Of a DNA stretch of 64,000 nucleotides, positions 26,545 through 35,842 are shown in pieces (the stretch's first letter is position 1; the number at the start of each line of letters is the position of its first letter). Below the pieces are notes generated by a model. That model did not search any database and was not told where the DNA came from. It worked only from the letters and a program-made list of their open reading frames with translations. Made by a program: the position numbers and the translations under genes. This DNA comes from Brevibacillus centrosporus (GTDB lineage: Bacteria; Bacillota; Bacilli; Brevibacillales; Brevibacillaceae). Where the stretch lies: positions 62,001 to 126,000 of the forward strand of contig NZ_RHHP01000026.1 of the NCBI RefSeq assembly GCF_003710815.1. The letters run 5' to 3'.

Positions 26545-27723
26545 TTACAGCATTTCGAAAACGCCTGCCGCACCCATACCGCCGCCGACACACATGGTGA
26601 CGACACCGTATTTGCCGCCCCGACGCTTCAGTTCGTTCAAGATGGAGATCGTCAGCTTCGTTCCCGTGCACCCCATCGGATGACCCAGAGCGATTGCTCC
26701 TCCATTGACATTGACCTTCTCCGGATCCAGCCCCAGCTCGCGAATGACTGCTACAGCCTGAGAAGCAAACGCTTCGTTCAGTTCAAAGAGATCAATATCC
26801 TCGAGGCGGAGGCCAGCCATTTTCAGGGCTTTCGGGATCGCCACGATCGGGCCAATTCCCATCACGTCAGGGTCCACTCCCCCTACTGTGAAGGAGCGGA
26901 ACTTGGCAATCGGCGAAGCTCCCAGCTCTTCAGCCTTCTCGGCGGACATGACCAGCACCGCGGCAGCTCCGTCACTCGTTTGCGAAGAGTTTCCTGCCGT
27001 TACGGACCCTTGGACGTGAAACACTGGCTTCAGCTTCGCCAGCGCTTCCACGGACGTATCCGGGCGAGGACCTTCGTCGATCTGAAATACGCTTTCTTTT
27101 ATTTGCAGGTTGCCTGCTGCATCAAAGGAATGCTGCTTAACGGTAAGCGGGACGATCTCCTCCTGGAACTTGCCAGAAGCAATCGCCGCCGCTGCTCGCT
27201 GATGGCTGACCACCGAAAAAGCATCCTGATCTTCTCTGGTTACGTTGTACCGTTTGGCTACTTCCTCAGCCGTATGGCCCATACCCATGTATGCTTCCGG
27301 CATCATCTCCACCAACGTAGGATTGAGCGCGACCTTGTGCCCGACCATCGGGATCAGACTCATGCTTTCGATCCCACCAGCCACCAGTATATCTGCACCG
27401 CCGGAAATGATCTGCTGGGCGGCATAGGCAATACTTTGCAACCCGGATGAGCAAAACCGGTTGATGGTAATACCCGGTACACTTGTCGGCAGACCTGCGC
27501 GTAGACTGACGAGACGCGCCATATTCATGCCTAGCTCTGCTTCCGGTGTAGCCGTTCCCATGATGACGTCCTCGATATCCTCCGCCTTCACCTGGGGAAC
27601 GCGGCGCAGCAAGTCGCTGACGACCGCTCCCCCCATATCTACCGGATGTACGTCCTTTAAGCTGCCCCGCTTTGCTCTGCCAATGGCAGTGCGGGCACCT
27701 GCAACGATCACTGCTTCTCGCAT
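26545..27723 (-). CDS. fadA: 3-ketoacyl-CoA thiolase / acetyl-CoA acyltransferase
   Basis: 392 residues, thiolase superfamily. It cleaves 3-ketoacyl-CoA to acetyl-CoA and a shortened acyl-CoA. The nucleophilic cysteine is in NRFCSSGLQSIAYAA (about residue 88), the catalytic histidine in GGAIALGHPMGCTGTK, and the second cysteine in TMCVGGGMGAAGVFEML at the C-terminus. AGGAGGCAAAATACG precedes the ATG. It lies between fadN and fadE with short gaps, the same order as B. subtilis yusLKJ. Confidence 0.96.
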   Translation of the reverse strand: MREAVIVAGARTAIGRAKRGSLKDVHPVDMGGAVVSDLLRRVPQVKAEDIEDVIMGTATPEAELGMNMARLVSLRAGLPTSVPGITINRFCSSGLQSIAYAAQQIISGGADILVAGGIESMSLIPMVGHKVALNPTLVEMMPEAYMGMGHTAEEVAKRYNVTREDQDAFSVVSHQRAAAAIASGKFQEEIVPLTVKQHSFDAAGNLQIKESVFQIDEGPRPDTSVEALAKLKPVFHVQGSVTAGNSSQTSDGAAAVLVMSAEKAEELGASPIAKFRSFTVGGVDPDVMGIGPIVAIPKALKMAGLRLEDIDLFELNEAFASQAVAVIRELGLDPEKVNVNGGAIALGHPMGCTGTKLTISILNELKRRGGKYGVVTMCVGGGMGAAGVFEML

Positions 27724-27771
27724 CGTATTTTGCCTCCTTCAGCCTTATCAAACTACCTGCCCTATCCGGGA

Positions 27772-30180
27772 TTAGTTGCGCAAAGGTTTGTTTTTGGTCA
27801 GCATGTGCTGCATCCGCTGCTGGGATTTTTGCGTTTTGATCAATTCCAAAAACGCCTGCTTTTCCAGCCCCAAAATATAGTCCTCCGTCACTTCTGTACC
27901 CGCAGGCAAGCTGCCTCCAGACATGACATACGCGATCTTGCTCAGGATCAACTCATCGTGGTCGGACAGATATCCACTCTTTTTCATGGCGTAAATGTTC
28001 TGACGAAGGGTCGCGTAGCCCGTTTCCCCGATGACGCGAATCTTGCGTGGGGATGGTGGTGTATAGCCTTCGCGATCCATCTCGAGCACGAGCTGCTTGG
28101 CGTCGTACAGCAGATGATCCGGATTGATGCTGATTCGATCCGTTGGTCGCAAATAGCCCAGGTTGATCGCATCCTGGCCGCTGGTCGATACTTTTGCCAT
28201 CGCAATGGTTTCAAATGCTTTTGCGACAAACGGGAAAGAATCCACTGCTATGCTGCCACCCTCTGGTACGTTTTCCATGGCGCGGAACAGCATCTCCTTC
28301 GTTCCGCCACCTCCTGGCAAGAGCCCTACTCCTACCTCTACCAAACCGAGGTAGGTCTCCGCAGATGCCTGCACTCTGTCTGCCAGATAGACCACTTCTA
28401 CACCGCCGCCCAAGGTCATCGCATAGGGAGCGGCTACTACAGGACGGTGCATGTAGCGCAGAGAGCGAGCTGCCTTGTGGAAATTGGTTACCAGCATATC
28501 AAGCTCCAGCCAGTTTTCGTCCTGTGCTTCCATCAGAGCCATCGCCAGATTCATCCCGACGCAGAAGTTTTTCCCTTGGTTCGCGATGACGAGGCCGAGG
28601 AAGTTTTTCTGCACTTCTTCTGCTGCGATATGTGCCATTTGCAAAACATCCATGCCAAGCGCATTGTTCGGAGAGGTGAATTCCAGGCAAGCCACGCCGT
28701 CTCCCAAATCCACCAGCGCAGCCCCGGCATTTTTCCGAATGAGCTTGCCCTGCTCCTTCAGCGCCGCGAGGTCAATGACTTCTTTTTTCTGCGGGATATC
28801 TTTGTAAACGCCTCCAACAAAGAACGCTGCCAGTCGTCCCTCGTTCTTTTGATAGAAGGAAGTTTTGCCGCTCGCAAGCAGCTCTTCTACGAGAGCCGGA
28901 ATCTGCTCGCCTTCTTCTCTCATGCGGGCGACCGATTTCTCTACCCCGATCGCATCCCACGTTTCAAACGGACCCAACTCCCAGCCAAAACCCCATTTCA
29001 TCGCTTGGTCGACTGCCACGATGTCATCTGCGATTTCATGTGCTTTTTCTGCGGAGTACAGCAAGACCTTTTTGAATACGTTCCAGACGAATTCACTGCC
29101 TTTGTCCTTGCCGTACGCCAGCGTCTTCAGCTTATCCGGCAGCGATTTGGCTGTTTTCGCCGCATCGAGGGATGGGAACTTCGGCTTGACACTGGGCCGA
29201 TACTCCAGCGTTTGGATGTCCAGCGCCTGAATTTCTTTGCCCTGCGCAGACTTGACTTGCTTGAAAAAGCCTTGGCCCGCTTTTTGACCGATCCAGCGCT
29301 TCTCCACCATTTGCAAGACGAACGGCGGTACTTCAAATACTGCCCTTTCTTGCTCGTCGCTGCTTTTGTTCTTCACATTGTTTGCCACATGCACATAGGT
29401 GTCGAGTCCGACGACATCCAAGGTACGGAAGGTCGCGCTCTTCGGACGTCCAATCACAGGGCCGGTGAGAGCATCCACCTCATCAACGCCCAACCCCAGG
29501 CGAACGAGCTCGTGAATCGAGACTTGAAGCCCGTATGTACCGATGCGATTGGCGATGAAATTGGGGGTATCTTTACACAGTACGGTCCCTTTTCCGAGAA
29601 CGCGCTCACCAAAGCTCATCAGGAAATCCACAACGGCTGGGTCTGTCTCATCGCCCGGGATAATTTCCAAAAGCTTCAGATAACGCGGCGGATTGAAGAA
29701 ATGGGTACCGCAAAAGTGCTTGCGAAAATCGTCCGATCTGCCTGCTGCCATCTCATTGATGGAGACTCCAGACGTATTGGAGGTGATAATCGTGCCTGGC
29801 TTTCGATGGGCTTCCACCTGAGCGAACACACTTTTCTTCACTTCCAGGTTTTCTACCACGACTTCAATGATCCAATCCACCTCGGCTAAGAGCGGCAAAT
29901 GGTCTTCGAAGTTTCCTACTGTAATCAGATCGAGACTCTTTTTATCGTAGAACGGGGTCGGTTTATCCTTCAAAAGCCGATCCTTGCCAGATTGGGCGAT
30001 GCGGTTTTTCACAACCGGGTCTGTCAGTGCCAGCCCCTTTTTACTCTCATCAGCCGTCAATTCACGCGGTACGATGTCCAGCAAATAAGTAGGAATCCCG
30101 ACGTTGGCTAGGTGCGCTGCAATGCCTGCTCCCATCACGCCAGAACCCAAAACGGCCGCCTTGCGAATTTTGCGTTCCAT
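27772..30180 (-). CDS. fadN: 3-hydroxyacyl-CoA dehydrogenase / enoyl-CoA hydratase
   Basis: 802 residues in the order dehydrogenase then hydratase. The N-terminal Rossmann fold begins KAAVLGSGVMGAGIAAHLANVGI; GTHFFNPPRYLKLLEIIPG follows, then FIANRIGTYGL. The crotonase domain contains GLVIANQGKNFCVGMNLAM and the oxyanion GVGLLPGGGGTKEM. The C-terminus QRMQHMLTKNKPLRN matches B. subtilis FadN closely. ATG 30180 is chosen because GGAGGAGG lies 8 nt upstream; ATGs further out overlap the ribosome site. First gene of the operon, behind a FadR-type operator. Confidence 0.95.
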   Translation of the reverse strand: MERKIRKAAVLGSGVMGAGIAAHLANVGIPTYLLDIVPRELTADESKKGLALTDPVVKNRIAQSGKDRLLKDKPTPFYDKKSLDLITVGNFEDHLPLLAEVDWIIEVVVENLEVKKSVFAQVEAHRKPGTIITSNTSGVSINEMAAGRSDDFRKHFCGTHFFNPPRYLKLLEIIPGDETDPAVVDFLMSFGERVLGKGTVLCKDTPNFIANRIGTYGLQVSIHELVRLGLGVDEVDALTGPVIGRPKSATFRTLDVVGLDTYVHVANNVKNKSSDEQERAVFEVPPFVLQMVEKRWIGQKAGQGFFKQVKSAQGKEIQALDIQTLEYRPSVKPKFPSLDAAKTAKSLPDKLKTLAYGKDKGSEFVWNVFKKVLLYSAEKAHEIADDIVAVDQAMKWGFGWELGPFETWDAIGVEKSVARMREEGEQIPALVEELLASGKTSFYQKNEGRLAAFFVGGVYKDIPQKKEVIDLAALKEQGKLIRKNAGAALVDLGDGVACLEFTSPNNALGMDVLQMAHIAAEEVQKNFLGLVIANQGKNFCVGMNLAMALMEAQDENWLELDMLVTNFHKAARSLRYMHRPVVAAPYAMTLGGGVEVVYLADRVQASAETYLGLVEVGVGLLPGGGGTKEMLFRAMENVPEGGSIAVDSFPFVAKAFETIAMAKVSTSGQDAINLGYLRPTDRISINPDHLLYDAKQLVLEMDREGYTPPSPRKIRVIGETGYATLRQNIYAMKKSGYLSDHDELILSKIAYVMSGGSLPAGTEVTEDYILGLEKQAFLELIKTQKSQQRMQHMLTKNKPLRN

Positions 30181-30306
30181 CTCCATATCCTCCTCCATAC
30201 AAAAAATAGTGCTTCTGCATATACCCAATTTTCAGACAGGCAGAGTATTCTTATAACTTCTCCCTTTCCATAGATATTCCTGTCAGCAGAGTCTCATGTA
30301 TTCAAT

Positions 30307-30324
30307 TGAATGAATGCTCATTCA
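30307..30324. promoter_or_regulatory. FadR-type operator upstream of fadNAE
   Basis: A perfect palindrome, TGAATGA-ATGC-TCATTCA. The Bacillus FadR consensus has the same 7-base arms and 4-base spacer. It is 126 bp before the fadN start. FadR is a TetR-family repressor released by long-chain acyl-CoA. Confidence 0.88.
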
Positions 30325-30382
30325 GTGGGGGTTCATTTTTATTGTAATCGAAAATTCTGTCATTTGCAATTATGTGGACGCG

Positions 30383-30413
30383 GAAAAAAGGACACCCGCT
30401 TGGCGGATGCCCT
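30383..30413 (-). terminator. Terminator after the SLH protein gene
   Basis: On the minus strand GGGCATCCGC pairs with GCGGGTGTCC around a 3-nt loop, followed by TTTTTTCC. It separates the SLH gene from the fadN control region. Confidence 0.85.
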
Positions 30414-30419
30414 CCCTCG

Positions 30420-31535
30420 TTACTTTTGAACAGCTCCAACTGCTGCTATTTTTCTACCGTACGTACTCGTCGGATCCGGATCCAGTCGATACTCGACCTG
30501 ATAGCTTCCGTTCAAGCCGTATTTATACTCTGCTGTTAGCCAAAGCTTTCTTGCGTCCGTATCATCAGACTTGACGGACACATTGACGAGCTCTTCGATC
30601 GCAGGTACTCGCTGCAGCTTACCCATGCTAGTGAGTGCGGCAGGCGTGTAGAATTTGAGCAGTTTGGCTTGATTTTTGGTTTCAAAGGCGAGATTTGCTG
30701 CCCGCAAGAAGGTTGTCGCCACTTTCTGCTGCGGGTTGCCTTTTGCCTCAAATTGAAGCAGTGCCTGCGTTTTGTAATAGTCGAGCAGGCGCTTCATGAC
30801 GACCGCATACTCTGCGCGCGTCAGGGCTTTCTCAGGCTGGAATGCCGACTGTGACGCGAACAGGTTGAAGCCGCGAATCGCTGTGGCATAAGGTGAGTAT
30901 GTATCCCGGTAGTAGCTGTCCTGCTTCCATTCATAGTAGCTGGTGAAGAATGAAGCTGCATCCTGTGGACGGATGTTGGCAGACCGGTAAATTTGCGGTG
31001 TAAGCATGTGGAAGAGAATGACGCTCGCTTCTTCCCGAGACATTGGCTGCTGGAGTGCGGAAGCAGAGAGCCACCAATCCTGGTTTTGCTTCTCCGGCTT
31101 TTTGATCAGCTGTCCCTGAGAGGAGAGGTACAGATAATACAGCATTCTGTCTCCTGGATCGTAATCGCCGGTTATTCCCCTCTCAATCTGCAGCTGTGCA
31201 CTCATGTTGGTCAGCAGCTGCTCGATTTCCCAGCGCGGATGATACCGGTAATCGATGTTGGGTTTGCGAGCCGGCTTTGCGATCGGGCCGTAGACATACT
31301 CGTAAACCCGATTCATCATCGCGATAGCCTCGCCACGTGAGATGGGGCTATTGGGGTAAAACAGCTGCTTCGCGTTCCCTTTCACGATGCCTATGCTCGC
31401 TAACTCCTGGATAGACGATTTCGCCCAGTGGCCGTTGATGTCGGTGAACACCGTTGCCGCTGACGCATTGCCTACAAACATACTCTGTGCCAGTAGCACA
31501 ACCATGAGAATTCCAATGACGATATGTTTTCTCAT
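30420..31535 (-). CDS. Secreted S-layer homology (SLH) domain protein
   Basis: 371 residues with a signal peptide (MRKHIVIGILMVVLLAQSMFVGNASAA). One clear SLH module follows immediately: FTDINGHWAKSSIQELASIGIVKGNAK and FYPNSPISRGEAIAMMNRV. A second SLH-like segment at about residues 215-245 (GFNLFASQSAFQPEKALTRAEYAVVMKRLL) follows. SLH modules bind pyruvylated secondary cell-wall polymers, so the protein is probably surface-attached. The C-terminal ~120 residues (FLRAANLAFETKNQAKLLKFYTPAAL) resemble a small NTF2-like fold but I cannot assign a role. Confidence 0.85.
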   Translation of the reverse strand: MRKHIVIGILMVVLLAQSMFVGNASAATVFTDINGHWAKSSIQELASIGIVKGNAKQLFYPNSPISRGEAIAMMNRVYEYVYGPIAKPARKPNIDYRYHPRWEIEQLLTNMSAQLQIERGITGDYDPGDRMLYYLYLSSQGQLIKKPEKQNQDWWLSASALQQPMSREEASVILFHMLTPQIYRSANIRPQDAASFFTSYYEWKQDSYYRDTYSPYATAIRGFNLFASQSAFQPEKALTRAEYAVVMKRLLDYYKTQALLQFEAKGNPQQKVATTFLRAANLAFETKNQAKLLKFYTPAALTSMGKLQRVPAIEELVNVSVKSDDTDARKLWLTAEYKYGLNGSYQVEYRLDPDPTSTYGRKIAAVGAVQK

Positions 31536-31717
31536 ATCCGCGGTTAACTCCTTCCCCTAGTGACCTCTTATTTGGCTCCCTTTTAGTCTATTCACTTCAT
31601 TCTGCCAAATATGAACTTCCAAATCCATCCTTAATTTCTTTCTTCACAGATCCTTTTTCACCCTGCACCCCTATTTTGTATCGGAAGGAAAGAGCCTGTG
31701 TTTTAGCCTTTCGCAAA

Positions 31718-31808
31718 TTAGAAAACTTGGCTCCGCCAAGCTTTGCGGTGGAGCCATAGTTGCACTTATACTGGCTGAGAATCTTATAAATTCTTACTGT
31801 ACAAAAAA
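31718..31808 (-). repeat. Dispersed terminator-docked element, type A copy 2
   Basis: 91 bp, differing from the 12031 copy at about one position within the shared core. On the minus strand it starts in the T-run of the terminator behind the ABC permease gene and ends with AAGTTTTCTAA, 182 bp before the SLH gene start, the longest distance of the set. The remaining leader up to 31535 holds no other gene I can support. Confidence 0.85.
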
Positions 31809-31832
31809 CCGCCCTTCGTTGCGAAGAGCGGC
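31803..31832 (-). terminator. Terminator of the two-gene ABC transporter operon
   Basis: GCCGCTCTTCGC pairs with GCGAAGGGCGG-type arm (one wobble) around a tetraloop-like AAC, followed on the minus strand by TTTTTTG. It is 24 bp after the permease stop. Confidence 0.85.
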
Positions 31833-31855
31833 TTCTTACAAGCTACCTGTCTTTT

Positions 31856-33523
31856 TTACCCCTCCATTTTTTCCAGCCAGGATGGACCCTTTCTCAGCAA
31901 AAGCCGGAACAGAAAGAGATCCGCCAGCACGAAAAGGACGAAAAGTCCCACGCCCATTTGAAGCAAGGACGCTTCTAGCGAAAAGGCCAGCACGATGCAA
32001 AGCGCTGCAGTCACCATCCCCATCAGCATGGAGAATAGCGGATTTAGGTTTTGCTTGACCGCTTCCTGCTCAGAGCCCCACTCCAGCTTGGGCATTTGCA
32101 AATCGAGGATCAGCCCTAGCAAGTTGACAAACAGGATACCGGGAATACCTACGACCACAGCCAGAATGATAAAAAGCGAAGGCAGCTGGATAAACCACGC
32201 CGCCTCTGCCACCAGGAGCGCCATGCTAATCACACTGAGCAGCGTTCCCGGAATCAGTTTGGCTACGAGCAGCTGCCCGGCTGGAATCGGCAAGGTTTTG
32301 CTCAGAAAGATGCCTTGCCCTTCCCGCGTGATAGCCGTGATCGAGGTGCTATTCGTGCTGGCCATTACGACAAAGGCCGAAAAAGCGACGACCAAGCTGA
32401 TTCCCCCCATATGCCCGCCTTGCAGCCAACCACTCAGTGATGCCAGAAGTTCCGCACTGTCTTGACGGCTGAGCAAAGGGACTAAACCGAATAGCGGAAA
32501 GAAAATGCTGGACAGCGCACAGTTCATGAAAAATGCGGGTGTCCGCCAGAGAACTTTCCATTCTTTATCCGCATACGCCAGCCACATCGATCTAGGTCTG
32601 ATCCCTTTTTGAAACGCCGCTTCATCGATTTTCTTGCGTTTTGCCCTTGACTCGCTGATACCCATCACACCCGAGAAATACAGGCGATTTCCCACCCATA
32701 AAAACAAGAGCAGTCCAGCGACGGCTATGGCGAAAAAGCCGAGAAGATTAGCGAAGCCGCTCCAGGTGCTGCTCTCCAGAATAGCGAGTGCCCCCAGCTT
32801 GCTAGCTGGAAAAAGCTTTGTCACGATCCCCAATAGACCTTGCTCTCCCGCTGCGATCATTTGCTGGAGCTGCTCGACGCTGCTATCTGTGCCACTGGTC
32901 TGACGCTGAACGAAAGCCTGAAACCCGAGTCCCCCCGCTATGGCGATGAGCCCGCCCAGCAAACGAAAACGATCCTTGTATTTGCCGATATTCGTATAGC
33001 GCATGAATACCATGACAAGCAAAATGGCAAGCGTGAGCGGAATGACTGGCAGCGCCACGAATACGAGCAGCGCGAAAAGATAGTAGAGAAAGCCTCCGCC
33101 GCTTTTTACTCCATAGGTGATGAAGATAGGTGCGATCATCGTGAGCGCTGTCAAATACTCGTAAAGGAGGGCGACCAGAAACTTCGCACCGAGAATTTCT
33201 CCAGGAGCTATCGGCATTGGTAGAAAATGCTCCACATCCTGTGAAAAGTAAAAGACGCTCAAGACATAAACAATGCCCAGCAGAAATATGGCAAGCGAGG
33301 TGCCCGCTATGCCGAGTCCGAGCAATGCCCCCTCCTGGCCGATCTGCGCCAATCCATCATACAGACCTGCTACAAAGACGACCAAAGCCGCCATTAACGG
33401 AATCAGGCCGACCCCGATCGCCAGAAGGATCAGGAGGGTCTTCCATCCGCTTCCCTTTTTGGACCCCAAAGAGGAACCCGCGTTTTTCAGCATGATTTTG
33501 GTGAGAAGCAGAACTTTATTCAT
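31856..33523 (-). CDS. ABC transporter permease (ABC-2 type, large)
   Basis: 555 residues with about twelve hydrophobic segments in two blocks, separated by soluble stretches (YTNIGKYKDRFRLL, the SESRAKRKKIDEAAFQKGIRPRSM region). It resembles the membrane component of two-gene export systems in Bacilli in which one long permease serves one ATPase. The start overlaps the ATPase stop by 8 bp. A terminator follows. The substrate is unknown. Confidence 0.85.
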   Translation of the reverse strand: MNKVLLLTKIMLKNAGSSLGSKKGSGWKTLLILLAIGVGLIPLMAALVVFVAGLYDGLAQIGQEGALLGLGIAGTSLAIFLLGIVYVLSVFYFSQDVEHFLPMPIAPGEILGAKFLVALLYEYLTALTMIAPIFITYGVKSGGGFLYYLFALLVFVALPVIPLTLAILLVMVFMRYTNIGKYKDRFRLLGGLIAIAGGLGFQAFVQRQTSGTDSSVEQLQQMIAAGEQGLLGIVTKLFPASKLGALAILESSTWSGFANLLGFFAIAVAGLLLFLWVGNRLYFSGVMGISESRAKRKKIDEAAFQKGIRPRSMWLAYADKEWKVLWRTPAFFMNCALSSIFFPLFGLVPLLSRQDSAELLASLSGWLQGGHMGGISLVVAFSAFVVMASTNSTSITAITREGQGIFLSKTLPIPAGQLLVAKLIPGTLLSVISMALLVAEAAWFIQLPSLFIILAVVVGIPGILFVNLLGLILDLQMPKLEWGSEQEAVKQNLNPLFSMLMGMVTAALCIVLAFSLEASLLQMGVGLFVLFVLADLFLFRLLLRKGPSWLEKMEG

Positions 33524-34241
33524 GTTTGGTCAACTCCAGGAACAAGCTTTCCAAAGAATGATTGGACTGAAAATGTTGCTGCATTTCTGGAAACGTTCCA
33601 CAGAACAAAATCTTCCCTTTGTTGATAATGGCGACCCGGTCGCACAGCTTCTCCGCTACCTCCAAAACGTGCGTAGAAAAGAAGACCGTTCTCCCACTAT
33701 CCGCATGTTCACGCATCATTTCTTTTAACGTAAAGGACGACTTGGGATCCAGCCCTGTCAGCGGTTCATCCAAAATCCAGACCTCCGGATGATGAACCAG
33801 CACACCCATGATCATGATTTTTTGCCGCATGCCATGCGAGTAGCTTTGGATCGTATCACCTAGCGCATCCGACATGTCAAAGCGCTTGGCCAGCTGTTGA
33901 ATCCGTTCTTTTCGGAGCTGCTGCGGCACTTCGTAAATATCCGCCATGAATCTGAGGTACTCCAGCCCTTTTAACCGTAAAAACAGATCTGGACTGTCGG
34001 GCACATAGCCAAATTGCCGTTTGGCCTCCAAGGTATCTGTCGCGATATTTTTGCCATTGATCGTGATCTCACCGGCATCCGGCCGAATGATCCCCGTCAC
34101 CATTTTGATTGTCGTCGTTTTTCCAGCTCCATTTGGCCCCAGAAAGCCAAAAATCTCTCCTTTTGGGACGTCCAAATTCAATTGATCGACCGCTTTGATC
34201 GTTCCGTTGTAGCTTTTCGTCACACCTCGCAGTTGAATCAT
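33516..34241 (-). CDS. ABC transporter ATP-binding protein
   Basis: 241 residues. Walker A is GPNGAGKTT, the signature SYSHGMRQK (S-H-G-M variant typical of ABC-2 exporters), Walker B VWILDEPLTGLDP, and the H-loop FFSTHVLEVAEKL. First gene of the pair with the long permease downstream. Its leader contains a type-B dispersed element 131 bp upstream. Confidence 0.93.
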   Translation of the reverse strand: MIQLRGVTKSYNGTIKAVDQLNLDVPKGEIFGFLGPNGAGKTTTIKMVTGIIRPDAGEITINGKNIATDTLEAKRQFGYVPDSPDLFLRLKGLEYLRFMADIYEVPQQLRKERIQQLAKRFDMSDALGDTIQSYSHGMRQKIMIMGVLVHHPEVWILDEPLTGLDPKSSFTLKEMMREHADSGRTVFFSTHVLEVAEKLCDRVAIINKGKILFCGTFPEMQQHFQSNHSLESLFLELTKHE

Positions 34242-34372
34242 CCTGTCCCTCCTTTGTAGCTTTGGCTGCTTATCGACTTTTTCCTTATGCTTCCATGCAT
34301 TCCTCTAACTATACGGTCAAAAGCTAGGAAAGGTTGCGCGCGGCTCGATGGTAGCAGGACCACTGGGCGTTA

Positions 34373-34489
34373 TAAGAAAACTTCTATCGAGGCTTGTTCA
34401 AGGAGGAGCGACCGCGTTTTAGCGGAAAGTTTTCATGCGCTCCGGAATTCATAAATGTAATCGTTTATAAATTCCTATACGTTAAAAAA
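34373..34489 (-). repeat. Dispersed terminator-docked element, type B copy 2
   Basis: 117 bp, the partner of the 7633-7749 copy. The GC-rich nested hairpin is unchanged. The AT-rich hairpin differs in its upper stem on both sides (ATAAA/TTTAT against ATAAG/CTTAT), so pairing is kept. It starts in the T-run of the terminator behind the 34545 gene and ends 131 bp before the ATPase start. Confidence 0.82.
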
Positions 34490-34515
34490 GAGCCGCCGGT
34501 ATCTCCCGACAGCTC
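34484..34515 (-). terminator. Terminator after the 138-aa unknown gene
   Basis: GAGCTGTCGG pairs with CCGGCGGCTC (two G-T wobbles) around a 6-nt loop, followed on the minus strand by TTTTTT. Confidence 0.85.
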
Positions 34516-34544
34516 ATTTGGCTCAGCTTAAATCTGTTCTTCTC

Positions 34545-34961
34545 CTACGTTTGCGGGACAAAGCTGCCATCACGCAGCATCGTCAGCTCCCCCATAATAA
34601 AGGCGAGATCGTCGGAGTCGCCGATGCTTCCATTTTCATCCAACGCTTCCAATCTACGAAGCAGCGTGTTGGCAAAATCTTGGATTTGCACAGGATGTGC
34701 TTCAATGTCGGCATCGTCTAAAACGTCAAAGCTGGTCAGTGCTTCCAGATGCGTAATGATGCGGAAACCGCCAATCTCTCCCAACAGCTCCGGTTTGTTC
34801 ACTTTTGATTTTTCCAATTTTTGCAGCATGGAGAGCACGTCGTTCGCTACAATGCTGGGAAATGCAACCTGGTAAATATTGCGGTTTTTTGCTTCATCCG
34901 CCTTGATGATCAAGATATCAATTCCATCCGGCTTTTTTGCCTTTTTTCCAAATCCAAACAT
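34545..34961 (-). CDS. Conserved-looking cytoplasmic protein, unknown
   Basis: 138 residues, no signal peptide or membrane segment. It begins with a basic stretch (MFGFGKKAKKPDG), then an alternating strand/helix pattern (IDILIIKADEAKNRNIYQVAF, FRIITHLEALTSFDVLDDADIEAHPVQIQDFANTLLRRLEAL), and ends with GELTMLRDGSFVPQT. GAGGTGG lies 6 nt before the ATG and its own terminator follows. I do not recognise the family. It is divergent from the lipoprotein gene at 35170. Confidence 0.7.
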   Translation of the reverse strand: MFGFGKKAKKPDGIDILIIKADEAKNRNIYQVAFPSIVANDVLSMLQKLEKSKVNKPELLGEIGGFRIITHLEALTSFDVLDDADIEAHPVQIQDFANTLLRRLEALDENGSIGDSDDLAFIMGELTMLRDGSFVPQT

Positions 34962-35169
34962 ATATTTCCACCTCGATTATTTCGGTCTGCACAACTCTCT
35001 TCATGATAGACATAATCGCACGCAGAGACAACCCCTATCCTCTTTCCTTTTTTCCTGTCCCGATCAGGCAGCGGCTTCGCTTATTGGATGCGGAAAATGT
35101 TTACACGTCTATCCCTGGGCAATCGCACGCACGCTAAAGGAAAAGCCAGTTACAAAAGGGGATGCACCT

Positions 35170-35772
35170 ATGAACAGCTGGAAAAAATGGATATACCTTC
35201 TTTCGTGTCTTTGCCTTCTCGTCGGATGCTCCTCGCCTTCCAAAGAGGAAAAGGCAAAAACACAGAGCAAGCCCCCCAAGCAATCCGCCATTCAAAAGCT
35301 GGGTGACAACAAAATGGATGTCGTTCTCTTTTTGAATCGCGCAGAGCATGCACTTGAGGAAGTCTATTACGCAGCCGCAGACAACGCCAAGGGAAAAGCT
35401 GTCCACGAAGACGGCATCACGTACCGGGAGCTGCCGAAACGCTTTGACAGCAAAGACAAGATCGTCGGCTATTTCTCCAAGTTCTGGAGCAAGCCGCTTG
35501 CGGAAGCGATGTATGATAACATGTCCACCAAGCTCGCCAAAGACAAAGTCTACGTAGCGATCCCGAAAACCGATTATCCCGTCCTGATCTCTGTCCGCAA
35601 TACGACGGTCGAAAAGACGAACGGCGTGCTGCGAGTCACGATCGAGGATGTGGCTCCTGCCGCCTTTGCGACGGATCGCATTCTGCGCTACCAGCTGGTT
35701 CGCGACGAGAAAACAAAGCGCTACGAGATCAAATCCAGAGCAGGTGCATATGGCAGTGAACAATTTCAATAA
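35170..35772 (+). CDS. Lipoprotein, unknown
   Basis: 200 residues from the ATG at 35170 (MNSWKKWIYLLSCLCLLVGC, lipobox LLVGC). The mature part starts with a lysine-rich linker (SSPSKEEKAKTQSKPPKQ) and continues as one compact domain with VYVAIPKTDYPVLISVRNTTV and LRVTIEDVAPAAFATDRILRYQLVRDEKTKRYEIKSRAG. The frame is open further upstream but the lipoprotein signal and GGGGA site fix the start. I cannot name the family. It ends just before the promoter of the proline T-box. Confidence 0.75.
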   Translation: MNSWKKWIYLLSCLCLLVGCSSPSKEEKAKTQSKPPKQSAIQKLGDNKMDVVLFLNRAEHALEEVYYAAADNAKGKAVHEDGITYRELPKRFDSKDKIVGYFSKFWSKPLAEAMYDNMSTKLAKDKVYVAIPKTDYPVLISVRNTTVEKTNGVLRVTIEDVAPAAFATDRILRYQLVRDEKTKRYEIKSRAGAYGSEQFQ

Positions 35773-35777
35773 TCCCC

Positions 35778-35807
35778 TTGACATTTCCGTGGCAACAAGC
35801 GAATAAT
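35778..35807 (+). promoter_or_regulatory. Promoter of the proline T-box leader
   Basis: TTGACA (35778-35783) is followed by an 18-bp spacer and AATAAT (35802-35807), about 35 bp before stem I of the T-box. Confidence 0.6.
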
Positions 35808-35842
35808 ATTAAATTAATAAGCACATAGTGATCGGCAATGAC

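Noticed and set aside
27730..29889. A 719-codon open frame antisense to fadN
   Set aside because: It has no recognisable protein family, lacks a ribosome site and mirrors the codon structure of fadN, whose identity is certain.
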